From positions 1-64,000 of the forward strand of contig NW_023998540.1 in assembly GCF_014805625.2 (NCBI RefSeq): DNA of 64,000 nucleotides, in the 5' to 3' direction. The position numbers and the translations under genes are program-made. Each line of letters opens with the position of its first letter. Positions within the stretch are counted from its first letter, which is position 1. Source of the stretch: Glossina fuscipes (lineage: Eukaryota > Arthropoda > Insecta > Diptera > Glossinidae). This document shows positions 1-12,087 of this stretch, in pieces. The notes under the pieces are model-generated. The model was not told where the DNA came from, did not search any database, and saw only the letters and a program-made list of their open reading frames with translations.

Positions 1-288
1 CAAAAAACCGAAAATTTCATTTTTTGCGATTTAGGACGATGGTACCCCTTACATTTTTGGCAAAAAACCGAAAATTTCATTTTTTCCGATTTAGGACGAT
101 GGTACCCCTTACGTTTTTGGCAAAAAACCGAAAATTTCATTTTTTCCGATTTAGGACGATGGTACCCGTTACGTTTTTGGAAAAAAACCGAAAATTTCAT
201 TTTCTGCGATTTAGGACGATAGTACCCCTTACGTTTTTGGCAAAAAACCGAAAATTTCAGTTTTTGCGATTTAGGACGATGGTACCCC
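1..288 (+). repeat. 60-bp tandem satellite, ~4.8 units
   Basis: Five successive 60-base units are nearly identical and differ at only a few positions each. Every unit carries a GGTACC site and the core GCGATTTAGGACGATGGTAC or a one-base variant. The array is cut by the window's left edge and ends abruptly near base 288. Because 60 is divisible by three, one frame stays open through the whole array (24-299) and would encode a 20-residue repeat. I read this as a by-product of unit length, not as a gene. Confidence 0.95.
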
Positions 289-299
289 ATAATATATGA

Positions 300-2815
300 C
301 GACGGTAATATTTACAACATCTTCTTTACAAGTGATTCGAAATAATAATGTGTAGTCTTTGTTCGTTTCAGAAGTTCATTCTAGAGATTGAATAATTTAT
401 GCGCATGCAATTACAATTGCTTTCATACGCTTCCTAATATGTGTAAGTATGCGAGTAAATGGAACTCTTTGTGCTAATACTACACGTGCGAAGATGAATT
501 TATTAATGATAATAGAATCCTAACGACACATAGAGAACGCAATAAAGTTTTTATGAGAAAACAAAATATTCTGATCGTACTTCGATCAGGCTTCGCTTTT
601 TTGTAAGTAAAAACTGTATTGCATCACAGAATATTTTATACTCATATTATTTGATGGAAAAACGTGTAGATAAAAATAGAAAAAAAAAGAAAACTCGAAC
701 AGCAGTTACAGATGGCCTTGTATCACTCATGAAGTGAATTTAACTGAAATTGACTGAGCGAATGGAGAATAGTTGGCTGAATCAGCCAACGACTTTGCAA
801 CTGCGCACTGTCCACAAAATTTGGCAATTTAACAAAATTGAAAATAAAACCATTGCGCAACAACTTTTGTGTTTACAAAAATCTATAAATTCTAAGCGCA
901 GAGTCAGTGCTTCATTACACAAAACTGAAGGAATGTTTGTATATATTATATGTTAGCCACTTATGACCGTTTATACACATGCAGCAGCTGCAACAAATGC
1001 GGTAAGTGCAATATGTATGTACTAATATATATATATATATATATAAATGATTGACTATTAAACATTACAGTGATATTTACATGATGCCATGGTCGATAAC
1101 CTCAATTTTCAACTGAAGGATTTTTTTTTGTCATTCTGTTAGGAGAGCAACTTACATATGTATTATGAAAACGTTGAAGTAAGTTGTTGTTATTTTCCAA
1201 AAAAAAAAAAATCTCTTTTTTCTTCTCATGGAGAATTAATGAAAAGCCACTACCATAACTACTAACTGCTACTATTGCTTGACTACCACAAGCGCAATTC
1301 TCTTCAGTTCAGCCGGGTCGTCGTGTCTTTAAAGTGCTTGTCAAAGTTGAAGTAGTGTGCACAAGTGTGTAAGTGTGCAATATGTTTTAAAGAAAAAGTG
1401 CAGGTGTGTGCTCGTGCTGCTCTGAAGGTCGACTGCTTTGCCCAGAATTGCCCAGAATATAAAAATCCAGTATTTTATTTAATCAGTTATTCTTTTTTTC
1501 TTTAATTTTGAAAAATTGATTTTAATTACAGGCATTCGCTCCTTTTTGTTAATATGTTCAGTGATAGCTAAAATTACAATGAAGTATAAAATATAAAAAA
1601 TAAAAATATTTTTATGAAAAAGATAATTGCTAAAAAATTTCATTAAATGTAAATTTGGTTTATAGTACACCTACTCGTAAGTCCACATTTTCGCAATATG
1701 TAAGATGCAAAAACTTTACAGCTTTAAATAGACTTACTCTACACAGAATTTCAATAACAAAGCTTCGAATTATTAAGCTTCTGCGGTCAACATCTCTCCC
1801 CTTTAAAGTAAGTTTTAAAAAAGCTAAACATTTTTAAAATATTTGCTAACAATTTCTACAACCTAGAAACTCGAACATTCTAGTCGAGCCAGGTAATGAA
1901 AATGGCAAATTTTTGACCGCCACAGTATAAAATTCGTGGTAGGAAACAGATAAACGTTTTTCAATTTTTATTCAAGAAGATAGTTATCAACATTTATCGT
2001 AAGACAGAGATGTGCTTCTCTCGATTTTTAGTACCAACAACTGACTGGAGGAGAGGAACTGAACCTGTCATTGCGTTGCTTAAGAATGAGAAACGCCAAA
2101 ATAGCATATACCCGTCGTGAAGATTTCGAGACGATTCCGTCCATGCCACCTCCGTTAATCGAATAATGCGTCACTCGCCAATTGCTGGAGCACTTAGGAT
2201 TAATTGCGCCCCCAAAATTGGGGCTGTGGATAGCAGTTTAGGCTATCAGTCAAATCGAAAAAGAAAAAGAATAATTTAACAAAAATTCATAAATATTATA
2301 GTGAATAACTTGCACTTGTTCCTCCGATTTTGTTGGTTTGGATTTTGAATGGTTTTGTGACCAATCAGTTGTGTTCTTCTTTAACATGAGAAGCAGAGCG
2401 TATAGATATTAACAGCTTTACCTTCTCATTGGAGAAACGTAGATTTATCTTAGGTGCCAGCTTTTTAAAAAAGACGATTGATGAGAGTGTTAGTTCGCCA
2501 GTCGTCTTAAATGAAATTTTTTAAATGTTCCTCTCCGTTCATTAAAGTATTATAGTCTTATATACCTTACTCAATATAGTTCCATCCATTAATCGCTTAA
2601 CTCACACAGGGTTTAATGTAAGAATTGGTTTGAAGTTTTCATCCATTGTCTCTCAATGTTTCAAACAATGTTCGTTGTAACTCATAAGCACTGCATTGCC
2701 AAAGTCAAACCTGAGCGGTACAATTAGTTAGTTAATTAATTAATAGTCGCATATTGCAGGGTTGCCAAATTATGGCTTATTTGCCGAGTTTACCGTTATA
2801 CTCACAGACTGATGC
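300..2815. other. Non-coding stretch, no gene recognised
   Basis: No ORF here has a recognisable domain. The stretch holds a short (TA)n run near 1025-1045, poly-A/T tracts and some old repeat-like sequence around 1880-2480. A 68-codon ORF at 750-956 matches nothing I know. Confidence 0.6.
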
Positions 2816-2817
2816 CT

Positions 2818-3030
2818 TTTTATACCCTACACCACTTGTGGTACAGGGTATATTAATTAGTGCGAACGCAAAAGCTTAAGTTAGACCAAACTTTTATTAT
2901 ACTGATCGATTCAGAATAATGTTGTATAATAATGTAATGTATATAGTTGTGTACAAGTCGCAGGCCGCAAATTTTTAAAACGTTTTCATGAAATTTGATC
3001 TATTGACGTGTTTTGACATAAGGTCAGAAG
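2818..3030 (-). repeat. End of a TACCCTACACCAC-family interspersed repeat
   Basis: It begins TACCCTACACCACTTGTGG at 2823, followed by the inverted partner TACAGGGTATA, so the terminus can fold into a hairpin. The same terminus appears in the same orientation near 16629 and 39070. This copy and the one at 39070 also share an internal stretch reading GATCGATTCAGAAT. The inner boundary is approximate. Confidence 0.6.
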
Positions 3031-3335
3031 CTATTGAAAATGGTTCACATCGTTCCACTTTCTCGACCACTCTCTACTCGACCTTGTTTTAAAAAGGCAT
3101 CTTCCAATAACCAGGCTTTCATGAAAATAATGCCTTTGCATGAAAATAATATGTATTGCATTATTATTAAGCCTTTTTGTGCCACGGTGCACCGTCGCGC
3201 TGCTCTCGCTAGTTGTGAAAAATGCCACCGACGCGATAGCACTGATTTTGACATTTCACTTTTGGCGCGCGCAGGTGACGGCCGTGTTACCGTGTTCGCA
3301 TTTTTATTCATTATATTACATTCTAACTATATTCG

Positions 3336-3530
3336 ATGGCATATTTTTTATATAAACATCGTGATTATTATTTTTTTAATATTTCTTATTCCTGGCTGGA
3401 AAAAATAAAGCTGAATCACATACTTCATCGAAACCGACTTTTGGCTTGGAGAAATTGCCACGACGAAATTTACGACGATCTGTGGTATGCAATGGTAAGA
3501 ACAGAAGTTCAATGGAAAGATCCAACTTGA
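3336..3530 (+). other. Small unexplained ORF next to a TATA-like motif
   Basis: A 64-codon ORF has a compositionally plausible C-terminal part (…HDEIYDDLWYAMV…). TTTATATAAAC lies at the very start of the ORF, so any TATA-driven transcript would start inside it. A possible splice donor, ATG|GTAAGA, sits inside the ORF near 3494. A G+C-richer block at about 3180-3300 lies just upstream. I do not recognise the protein and it may be chance. Confidence 0.15.
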
Positions 3531-3854
3531 TTTGCTCCATGTGTAAAAAAGGACTGCACGATGTTTGGGTAGGAAAACACGTTTGTAAATAAATCTTGTT
3601 TATTTTCCATATACTTTCTGTAATTTTGTTGTCAATAAATATTTAGTATTCAATTTCTGTGTTTTTATTATCACAGTATAAAATCTTCTGAAGAGAATGT
3701 TGGAAAAGTTAAGGATGTTGGTGTATTGTAACGGAAATTGTGAATATTTCTCTTGTTCATATAAATTATCTATGAAAATGCATTTTTTTAATGGCATAAA
3801 AATGCATATATTGATAAAATATGTATGGCACTACGTTAAAACGAATCAACAACT

Positions 3855-4095
3855 GTACTAGGCGCAGTGGTATAGCGTACGTAATAGTCGGTCTTGTCCA
3901 ATTACAATATTTTTACTTATTGCCTCTTAAAATCAGCTTCAGAACCGAACGTCAATTCTATATATTACTTTAATAGTACTGCTAAGCTCATTATCTAATG
4001 TACATTTATTTATATTAGAGCCGATAGCCTGTGCTGCTAGTGCTCAACTTCTTCTTTTTTTTTTAGTCTAACAATTTATTTCATTAGCCTAAAAT
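3855..4095 (+). repeat. Degenerate tRNA-derived SINE-like copy
   Basis: The segment GAGCCGATAGCCTGTGCTGC at 4019 matches the tail of the clearer SINE copies at 6843-6970 and 35281-35425 (AGTCGATAGCC…GCTAGTGCT). Its head, GGCGCAGTGGTATAGCG near 3862, is tRNA-like but decayed, and it ends in a T-rich tract. Confidence 0.4.
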
Positions 4096-4782
4096 TATAA
4101 TAATAATAATAATACTTATTGCGTTTGTTCTTTTTGTTTCCTTCTCCTAGGATCTTTCCTGCCTGCGTAATCTTAAGAATCATTGCAAATTTCATTTTGT
4201 AATAAAACAAAAATGAATTGAATAAATAAATAACTGAATAGGTATCCATAACAATAACTCAAGAGTATCCACCAAGATAACTATTATTGATTATATAATC
4301 GACTTTAATCCAGAAAAAAAAAACATTCACACAAATCCGTGTTACACTTGCAAATAAGTGCCAGTGAAAAATAGGAATGAGATAAGCACAGTCTTTGGGG
4401 AAAAAATTGCTTAGCTTAACTTTTTCCTTTAGGGACACTGCACATATACTTGCCATTCAATTTATATAAGTGATATCTTTTAAATTATCAGTGTAATGCG
4501 TCTTTAAATAAAACATTTTTCGATAAATATTTTGGTATTTTACTTTACGATACTTAAACGGCCTCCAGTAATTATAGGAAAAAGCAGAAGAAAAGCCAAA
4601 AAAAAAAAGAGCGACTTGTCCATTTCAATCAATGTTTATATACACCGTTAATTCAGTTTATATACAATTTACAACAAACTAAAGGAAATTTGACGTCGCC
4701 ATGAGACGAATCCACTTTACATGACGTTAATGCTAAGCTAGATGAATATTATTGTATACAATTGACAATGCTATATATATGT

Positions 4783-4814
<32 letters not shown>

Positions 4815-4816
4815 AT

Positions 4817-4822
4817 TTTATT
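4817..4822 (-). promoter_or_regulatory. Candidate poly(A) signal of the FAAH2-like gene
   Basis: The reverse complement reads AATAAA, about 260 bases downstream of the amidase stop codon. It lies in A+T-rich sequence where such hexamers occur by chance, so the assignment is tentative. Confidence 0.3.
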
Positions 4823-5079
4823 TAATCTATTTGAGTTTCTATTTATATAAAAGACTTACACATACATATATTAACAATTATTTTACATTTGTTTACTTTA
4901 ATGATAATGTTTTCTTCGCATAAAATAGATTGGAAATAATAATGAAAACTAAAAGTAAAAATGTGATGTGTGATTCAACATGTTTTATGAACATAATATG
5001 CACGCCTCTATTTGTATGTATACGTATAAACGAAACAACAACAAAAAAGAAATTAAAAGTAAAGATTTTCCATACATGT

Positions 5080-6483
5080 CTATTCGGGACGTCTACTACT
5101 TTCTTCAGATGGTGGTCTCACCCAACCGCCATAACGTTTTTCTATTTCTCGAGCCACCGCTAAGCATAAATGATCTTGGCCCGGATTAGCTACCACTTGT
5201 ATACCCATCGGTAAACGCCTTCGATCTAAACCGATCATACAATTTGTCACCGGTAAACCCAATGTATTAAATATAGCCATGTACATGGGCTCTAACAGTT
5301 TATGATAGATGCGATAATGCTGATGCGCCGTATTTGGGAAGGTTGGATAAAGGAAAACGCCATCATTGCCTAATAGTTCTTTGAATTCAGTCTTTAAGGC
5401 TTCGATAATGGTCGCCAAATGCTTATGACGTGAATTGGGTATAATTTTCATAAAGTTCTGTAAATGACCGAATATCACCGAAGGCAGAATACTGTCCGAG
5501 CAGCCAAAGAAATATTTAACTGTTTCGGTGCAAACAGTTTTTGGTCGTTGACCTTCCTCGGTTTTATGATAAATAGTCTCAATATTTTTCATTGTCAACA
5601 TGGCTGATAAAGATATGTCTAGAGACCATTTCATTTTCCTTATATTTACACGTTTCGCATTAAAATCGTTAGCCACACGATTAATGGCCGCATGCAAGTC
5701 ACGACTTAAGGGTCTCATCATGCCCGATGGACCATCGTTATCCATGAAGAAGAAACGTATGCCGCTCATGGTTACCTCTTTGTCCAAAGTCAATTTAGGA
5801 CCGTTTGGATCGACCATACAACGCAATAATAACGGTAAATCTTTGGCATAACGAGTCATAGGTGCGATAGTGAAAAAGTCACCCCATTTAGGAAAATCTG
5901 AAGTTGGATGATGACCCTTAAATGAAACAGCATATGGCGTCGGCTTATGACCCCAAATACCGCTAAACATAGCGGGTAATCGCGACGAGCCTCCAATGTC
6001 CGACGTTAAACCCAACAAGGAAGCTCCACTGGCCAGCAGTGCTGCTTCTCCACCCGACGAACCACCCGGTGTACGTTTCAAATCGTATGGATTTCTCGTT
6101 TGACCGGTAACGTTATTATAAGTCTCCCACATTAAGCACAATTCCGGAGTATTAGATACTAGTAAAACTATACCGCCGTATCTTTTAATTTGTTCAACCA
6201 CCGGAGCATCTGATTTCGCTATCTGTGGCGTTTTAAAGACTCGACCTGCCTGATTCGTTAATCCTTTTACTGCTATACTCTCCTTAACGGTAACTGGTAC
6301 ACCCAATAACGGAGTGTTCTCTTCCATTTCCTCTTCGGTAGTAAGACCCAAACTGATTAGGCGATCAACTTCGCGAGCTTCGTCTAAAGCCTCCTCGAAA
6401 CGGTCCTGTACGATCGCATTTATCAACGGATTTACTTGTTTGCATCGTTCTATGTATGCCTCTACCACTTCCCCGCTTGTGAC
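5080..6483 (-). CDS. FAAH2: Fatty-acid amide hydrolase 2-like, exon 2 (catalytic)
   Basis: This exon encodes 467 residues and the stop codon. It opens after a TTTTTAG acceptor (AG at 6484-6485) as VTSGEVVEAYIERC, joining in phase 0 to the exon ending at 19480. The protein belongs to the amidase-signature serine hydrolases, which cleave fatty-acid amides and related amides. The Ser-Ser-Lys triad is intact: Lys in VPVTVKES, cis-Ser in TPGGSSGGEAAL and nucleophile Ser in SDIGGSSRLP. The 75- and 24-residue spacings equal those of mammalian FAAH. With the 522-residue start these are K122, S197 and S221. Insects carry several FAAH2-like paralogues and I cannot say which this is. There is no frameshift or in-frame stop. 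Confidence 0.95.
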   Translation of the reverse strand, partial: VTSGEVVEAYIERCKQVNPLINAIVQDRFEEALDEAREVDRLISLGLTTEEEMEENTPLLGVPVTVKESIAVKGLTNQAGRVFKTPQIAKSDAPVVEQIKRYGGIVLLVSNTPELCLMWETYNNVTGQTRNPYDLKRTPGGSSGGEAALLASGASLLGLTSDIGGSSRLPAMFSGIWGHKPTPYAVSFKGHHPTSDFPKWGDFFTIAPMTRYAKDLPLLLRCMVDPNGPKLTLDKEVTMSGIRFFFMDNDGPSGMMRPLSRDLHAAINRVANDFNAKRVNIRKMKWSLDISLSAMLTMKNIETIYHKTEEGQRPKTVCTETVKYFFGCSDSILPSVIFGHLQNFMKIIPNSRHKHLATIIEALKTEFKELLGNDGVFLYPTFPNTAHQHYRIYHKLLEPMYMAIFNTLGLPVTNCMIGLDRRRLPMGIQVVANPGQDHLCLAVAREIEKRYGGWVRPPSEESSRRPE

Positions 6484-6842
6484 CTAAAAATTATAAAACA
6501 AAAACAACACCAATAACAATAAATTAATATTAATCGGTTTATTGTTATTTTTGAAGTGTTTGTTTGCACGTAATTGTAATAAAAATCGCAAAAACATATT
6601 ATTTTCAACTTTTTTATAAAATAAAATCATTAACTAGCAATTACGGTAAAAGGAGCGTGCAAGTAACTTTTATACTGGTATATATAAAATCCTTGGCTGC
6701 ATTTATGCTGTGTGTGTGAATATATGCATGAGCCATACATGTAAAAATATTACACGCAAAGTTTTAGCATAATTACTTATACAGTCAAAAGGATTCTCAT
6801 TATTATTGAGTTAGCCAGAGAAATAAATTTTAAGATTAAATT

Positions 6843-6970
6843 CTTAAAGTACTGGCATCTAATTGAGGCTATCGGCTTTATTAAAAACTGTATCGCACTT
6901 GAGATTCGAATTTACGACCATTGAGATGCTAGTCGAGAATCTTTGCCTTCGGCCACTCAGACCGATTCTG
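6843..6970 (-). repeat. tRNA-derived SINE, clearest copy
   Basis: On the minus strand the head reads GGTCTGAGTGGCCGAAGG, a tRNA A-box like that of tRNA-Leu/Ser. About 30 bases later comes AAATTCGAATCTCAAG, a B-box. These are the two halves of a polymerase III promoter. The body then reads TGCGATACAGTTTTTAATAA and GCCGATAGCC. Related copies lie at 35281, 37508 and 43070, with a decayed one at 3855. It is not a functional tRNA: no acceptor stem pairing was found. Confidence 0.75.
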
Positions 6971-7439
6971 TTAATTTTTATGAAAAATTTGGACGAATTT
7001 TGTTCTTCGGTTAGTCGTTACCATTATATGAAACTCCACTTTTTACTGCACTAATAATCGTTTTTATGTAAATTAACGGGAAAAGACTCTCTCCATGTTT
7101 CGTTATTTGGCTTTGCGTCTTTAAAACTTAATAGCGTAGAATTTTGAGTAAATTTAAGATGTATGCGTCCGTCGCTTGTCTCTTGGAGTAAATTGACTTT
7201 ATTTAATTTAATATCAATACTAACGTAATTACAATTTTTATTCAATTCTCGTTGTTTTCATATGTCCAAAAATATGATTTGCATGTGAAAATGTTGAAGT
7301 ATATCTGGAAATATGCCTCACATTTTTTATAGGAAAATCTGCTAAAAATTCTTATCTATTCTATCTTCTATTAATTGCATTTTTTCATAGCCAAGTTCAC
7401 ATTTACTGCACACAGTCTTCATATATATGTTAGCTGATA

Positions 7440-7870
7440 TCGCAATGCTTGCGCCTGAAACATTTCTTGTTTTGAGTCTGGGCCAGGGTATGATGCATCA
7501 AAAATTAGTATTGGAGACAAACAGCAAAAGTCCGCGGTAGCGATGTAAGAACAAATTATATTCCTTCAGAGATTCGCCAAGGGAGCATTACGATCAATGG
7601 GCAATTCATCAATAACAACCGCTTTGCGGACAATGCAACTATCCTAGTATTTAATATGCAGGATCTGCAGACGATGTTTCAAGCTGTGGATGACTAATGT
7701 AATTACTTTAGGTTAAACACAAATATTAGCGAAACCAAATTTATGGTTGTAAGTCAAGCTTAAACTCCATATGCAAATGGCACTCTGTTAAGTAATAACC
7801 TAAATGTAGAAAGGGTTTCCAAGTTTATACACCTTGGATCGATTTTGCACGAAGAGCTTTATAGCGCGCA
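7440..7870 (+). mobile_element. Decayed LINE reverse-transcriptase fragment
   Basis: In one frame the translation reads …GSITINGQFINNNRFADNA, then LNTNISETKFMVVSQ and …VERVSKFIHLGSILHEE. This is the palm region of a non-LTR retrotransposon reverse transcriptase. The catalytic YADD box has become FADN, and the frame carries stop codons (after …AVDD and VVSQA). It is an inactive fragment. The clade (RTE-like or relative) is uncertain. Confidence 0.7.
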
Positions 7871-8215
7871 GAAACAAACTTCGAAAACCCAATAAAGTAT
7901 ACGATTTCTTGGCCAATTTCAAAATTGAAATACATGTAAACATGTCCGTCTGTTCATCTGTCTATCCGTCCGTGTGCCCAACTGTGTAATATCTGTGGTA
8001 AAGATTCTCACGTTAGCGAAAACGAAGTGCCCCAAACTTTTTAAAGGACACGCCTACAACACCCATACGCCTATGCGACAAATACTTTTATTTTGAAAAT
8101 AAAAAAAATCATCAGCACCCGGTTGAGTTCTTTTCTCTTTTTTTCGTCTCTCCTAGAATAACGCTGAAGGGCATAAAAGATTCGGTCACGATCGAATATA
8201 ATTTTCTTAATTGTT
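7860..8215 (-). repeat. Palindrome-headed interspersed element (minus copy)
   Basis: Near 8180-8200 it has the head ATTCGGTCACGATCGAAT (an imperfect palindrome) followed by the reverse complement of AAGAAAATTATATTCGG. The inner part carries the GTCCGTCTGTTCATCTGTC tract and the segment complementary to TAGGCGTGTCCTTT. Both occur in the plus copies at 38279, 43605 and 51937. It abuts the LINE fragment. Confidence 0.65.
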
Positions 8216-9289
8216 TTTTTGTTTTTTGTGCCTTCTTTTTATTAGTTAACAATTTTTAATTTCTTTTGATAAAATTCATTTTTATTCAAAAAAAAATATT
8301 TATTTAATTTTTGTTTTTTCTCAAACCGTGTATGCTCTTACCATCGCGCCTTTTACTTCGATTTGAACTTCAAGTTCATTGCAACTAATTAACATTCGTT
8401 TCTTGGGTTTTTTTGTGTTGCTTTTCTTTTGTTTTCATTATCCCCGCCTTTCAAAGATACAAATGTATACTTAATTGTGCGAAAAATATAAAAATGCCAG
8501 AAATACTTGGCACACTGTTTATAATTTATTTATATGCAATACCTATCTAACTTTACGAAGATGTTCAAAACGATCTTTGTATGAAAGATATAGCAAACAA
8601 AAACAATCAGACCGCTCCCGCTCTCATATTCAATTACTTACGATTTCACCGCTCTACTTAGAATCGAATCAAACACATCTTTCCCGGGTAATTAAGTGCG
8701 AAGCAGAGACAAGAAAAAAGCCAACTAACTTTCGTTACTTAATACTGATAAAGAAACTTTTATAGGCCCCTTCGACTTAAATATGTATAGATCAGACAGT
8801 TTACAGGTTTACTGATTTTACTTTTTTTGTGCACAATTCTTGAGGACCGATTTAATATTGAATATCAAAAGGCTTCGTATACGTGTCTAAATAGAGATCC
8901 GTTTACCACTATTGCGCGTTAGTGCTGAATAAGAAAAACGATTTGGAATAAAGATCAGTTTAGTTAGTCGATCTTGATTGAGCGATGTTAGTATTCTTGC
9001 GTCGTCGTGTGCACATTTCGTCATTATAAGCATTTTGCTCGCTTTATTATTTTTTAGTTTAATTTTAACGTTAGCGCAATACTGTGACCGAGAGTAAGGT
9101 CAATAATGAAGTTAAATTGCGCGAGTTTATCGGATGTCAGAAATATTTTCCTTCTAAATTGAGACATTGTGACGGAAATATGTGTCAAATTTCACGTCAC
9201 GTCATTAGTGCTTCAGCTGCGCTTGATTTTGTACGACATACAACATACTTTACTTTTCACAATGCATTATTAGCGGAGCTGAGACGTAG

Positions 9290-9527
9290 ACCTACGTTTG
9301 CGACCCGAAAACAACCGATGAATCGAGTATATGTTCTGCAAAAAGTGAGCCAAGACGGAAAAAGTGCGCCAAAGTCACTCAAAAATCAAGGTGAGGTCAA
9401 CGGTTTCCTTCGATTGTTGTGGTGGAGTGTACTATGAACTCGTTCCGCAGAGCGAAGTTGTTGGCAAGGAATGTTATTATGCGACGTTTGCGTGAAGCCA
9501 TTCGCAAAAAGATGCCGGAATAGATTT
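9290..9527 (+). mobile_element. mariner transposase fragment
   Basis: Translations in shifted frames resemble the middle of a mariner transposase: AKSEPRRKKCAKVTQKS, then VVYYELVPQSEVVGKECYY, then MRRLREAIRKKMPE. The frame changes several times, so it is dead. A short head of the palindrome-headed repeat abuts it at 9535. Confidence 0.65.
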
Positions 9528-9534
9528 AAATTAG

Positions 9535-9590
9535 TAACAAAATTATATTCGGTCATGAGCGAATCTTTTAAACTCGATATAAAAAGAAAA
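9535..9590 (+). repeat. Solo head/tail of the palindrome-headed element
   Basis: This reads ATTATATTCGGTCATGAGCG and then closes almost at once with CGATATAAAAAG. It resembles the two ends of the 51937-52787 element with the interior missing. Confidence 0.5.
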
Positions 9591-11515
9591 AATTAAATTA
9601 CTTTGTCAACACAGGATGGTAATCGTGAATGCACTTACGCAGAGAATTTTAATGTGTATACGGAACTGAGAAATTAAAAACAGCTTTGGACTCTAAAACC
9701 AATCATAGGAAGTTTTGAACCCTAGAGATGCACATATTTTTGATTAGAGTAAAATTTCGATTTGATTTTAACCATTGTTCGTCGGGCTATGTTCGCAGGG
9801 TTCTTAAAAACCTATGAAATCGTTCTTGCAAGCAGATCGATACTGAAAATGGTTTAGATCGGTCAAAGAATACGCTCACAATATAATATAAAGTGATAGG
9901 AAATTTTTCTTAAAGCAGACCCGTATTAGGTTTTTTCTCCATTACTTGTAAATAAGAACGTCGGTACATGGATAAAAATGTTGTTAACAGACCTTACATA
10001 GATATACATAGTATCTAAATGGAAATTGAAAGCGACGGCTCTCAATCAACATTCCAGAATACTAAAAATTATTCTTCGGTCATCTGCAACTCACCCAATC
10101 GACAACAGATGTGATGTGTGTTGCATCAGTTATGCTACACAGACATGAAATATACCCACTCTCTCTCTTTTTATAAGGATCGATCTCAGTTTGACTGTCC
10201 GTCTGTCTCTCGTTTCATCTTGTGTTCGTATTGCATGTCTCAAGTTTTGAGATATTTTTATATAATTCGCCAGACCGGTCTGTTTCGGCCCCACGACAGA
10301 CGCTAGTTTCGGATCGGGTTGCTTTTTCCGGCCGCTTCCCGTAGTTATTCTTATTCTAACGAATAATTCTATTACCGCAAGCGATGTAGGGTACTTAATG
10401 ATAAGACATAGCCGTTTATAGTGTTTTCACGCTGTTCTATCTTTGTTTGTTTTTTTTTTTTAAGTTTCGTTTTAAGAAAAAGTTGGCGACTATGGAGGGA
10501 GATTGAACTACAAGTGAATATGATTCTTTTACATACACAACTTAAGAGAGTAAACGGTTTCCAGCCATGACCGTGAAACTTGTTTATCATAGGTTTGTGA
10601 TCAATGACGTTACTTAACATTAATTAACTTATCAAAAAGGAAAAAAATGTATTTCATTAACAAAATAACTGTGTGAACACGTCTCCGAATACCTTTACGT
10701 TTTCTCACCGCTTACTCCTTAATGTTGTAAAGGAAAATTTCCTGACATCCTTTAAAAGATGCGAAATGTCACAGGCCTTCAAAAGAGGACATTTTTGCAT
10801 ATTTCCATAGGTTAAGCAAATAAATAGAAATTTCTTTTATTCTTCTTTGCTCCACATCGGGGAATGCAAAGACAGTAAACTCCAGGATAAGGTCAATAAA
10901 AATTTCCTCTACATCTTTCTTTCAGATGAACGCTAGCCATAATCAAGAAAGCTTTCTTAACGATCTGTGCTAAGCCATAAGAGAAATTGAAAGTTAGAAA
11001 AAACTACAAAAACCACATATCCTTGACTAATATTTGATTTTTTTCTTTTTTTAATCTCGATTATTTGCATTTTATTCTTTGCTTTACAGCAGTTTTATGC
11101 TACCCATCCGCAGTGGCATGGAAGAATATGTTTTGTTTTATTGCCGTATCATATTTAAGTACAAGCAAAAATATGCCAACTTTTCAGGACTTGGTGAAGG
11201 GCTTTTATTGCTTTTTTCAGAGGTTTCTCTTGCTCAGAAACTTTTTTTATTCGCTGGAATAAGTTAAGTGTTGTTTGCCGCAACTGTGACTCTTCATTTA
11301 AAAGTTAAGTTAATTAACCTTAATCATGTTGAAGTGTTGTAATATATACACATATATATTAATTTTATGAGCATAAAAGCGTGCTTACATATATATGTAT
11401 TACATAAGATCTCAAGCGTGTGCACGAGTAAAAAAATGAACATTTTTTTTCGGAAACACAAACCAATTAAAGAGATTTTTTTTCGAGCACGTCATTTATA
11501 TGCACATATACATAT

Positions 11516-12087
11516 AGGAGGTGCATTCAGGAGAAAAAAAAAAATTTTCTCGAAAAATCTTTTTGTGGTCCATCAATATCTATTTTGTCCCTTTTAAAGT
11601 AATCTCCCTTAGAGACGATACACTTTGTCTTGAGCTTTTTCTAATTCGCGAAGCATTTCTGTTACGCGCTTTTTGATATGACCTTGAGCTCTTCCAGCGA
11701 TGCGGTCTTCATCTTCTTAATCGTGGCAAAACTCTATGCTTTCTTTGGCCCATTCAGTTTTAAGAAGAGGAAAATGTCGCAGAAACGCAAGTTCGACGAA
11801 TACGATGGCTGAAGCATGATTTCGGTGTTGTTTTTGCCCAGAAAATGATTACCACGTCATTGTAATCGAAGAAAAAAATGAGCACAACCTTGACGTTTGA
11901 CGAACTTGGCGTGCTTCTTTCGGTCCTGGCCCTTCAGGTCGCTTGCATTGGAATGGTTGGCTTCTGGCTGTGACGTCATAACCATATACCCAAATCTCAT
12001 TTCTCATCAGTTATGACTCTTTAGGTAAAATCGAAATTAACTCCATGAATGTTGAAAACTCATCGTTTTTTTGAACACATCTCGTAT
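11516..12087 (-). mobile_element. mariner element, internally deleted, with both ends
   Basis: The element is flanked by AGGAGGTGCATTCAG at the left and GAACACATCTCGTATA at the right, imperfect inverted repeats of the family seen at 42291, 54490, 55537 and 63757. On the minus strand, frames resemble mariner transposase: GPKEARQV near the middle and KCIVSKGDYFKRDK near the end. At ~570 bases it is about half of a full mariner, and it has stops and frameshifts. Confidence 0.7.

Noticed and set aside
24..299. 91-codon repetitive ORF as a gene
   Set aside because: It is explained by a 60-bp satellite whose length is a multiple of three; there is no start context or flanking exon.
1315..1335. Initiator plus DPE-like core promoter (TTCAGTTCAGCCGGGTCG)
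   Set aside because: The words fit loosely, but no coding exon or further promoter evidence follows on the plus strand.
3034..3408. 124-codon plus ORF overlapped by an 88-codon minus ORF
   Set aside because: No recognisable motif, both strands open together, and the start lies inside or next to a repeat end.
9084..9437. 117-codon ORF as a host gene
   Set aside because: Its latter part is a frame-shifted reading of a mariner transposase fragment.
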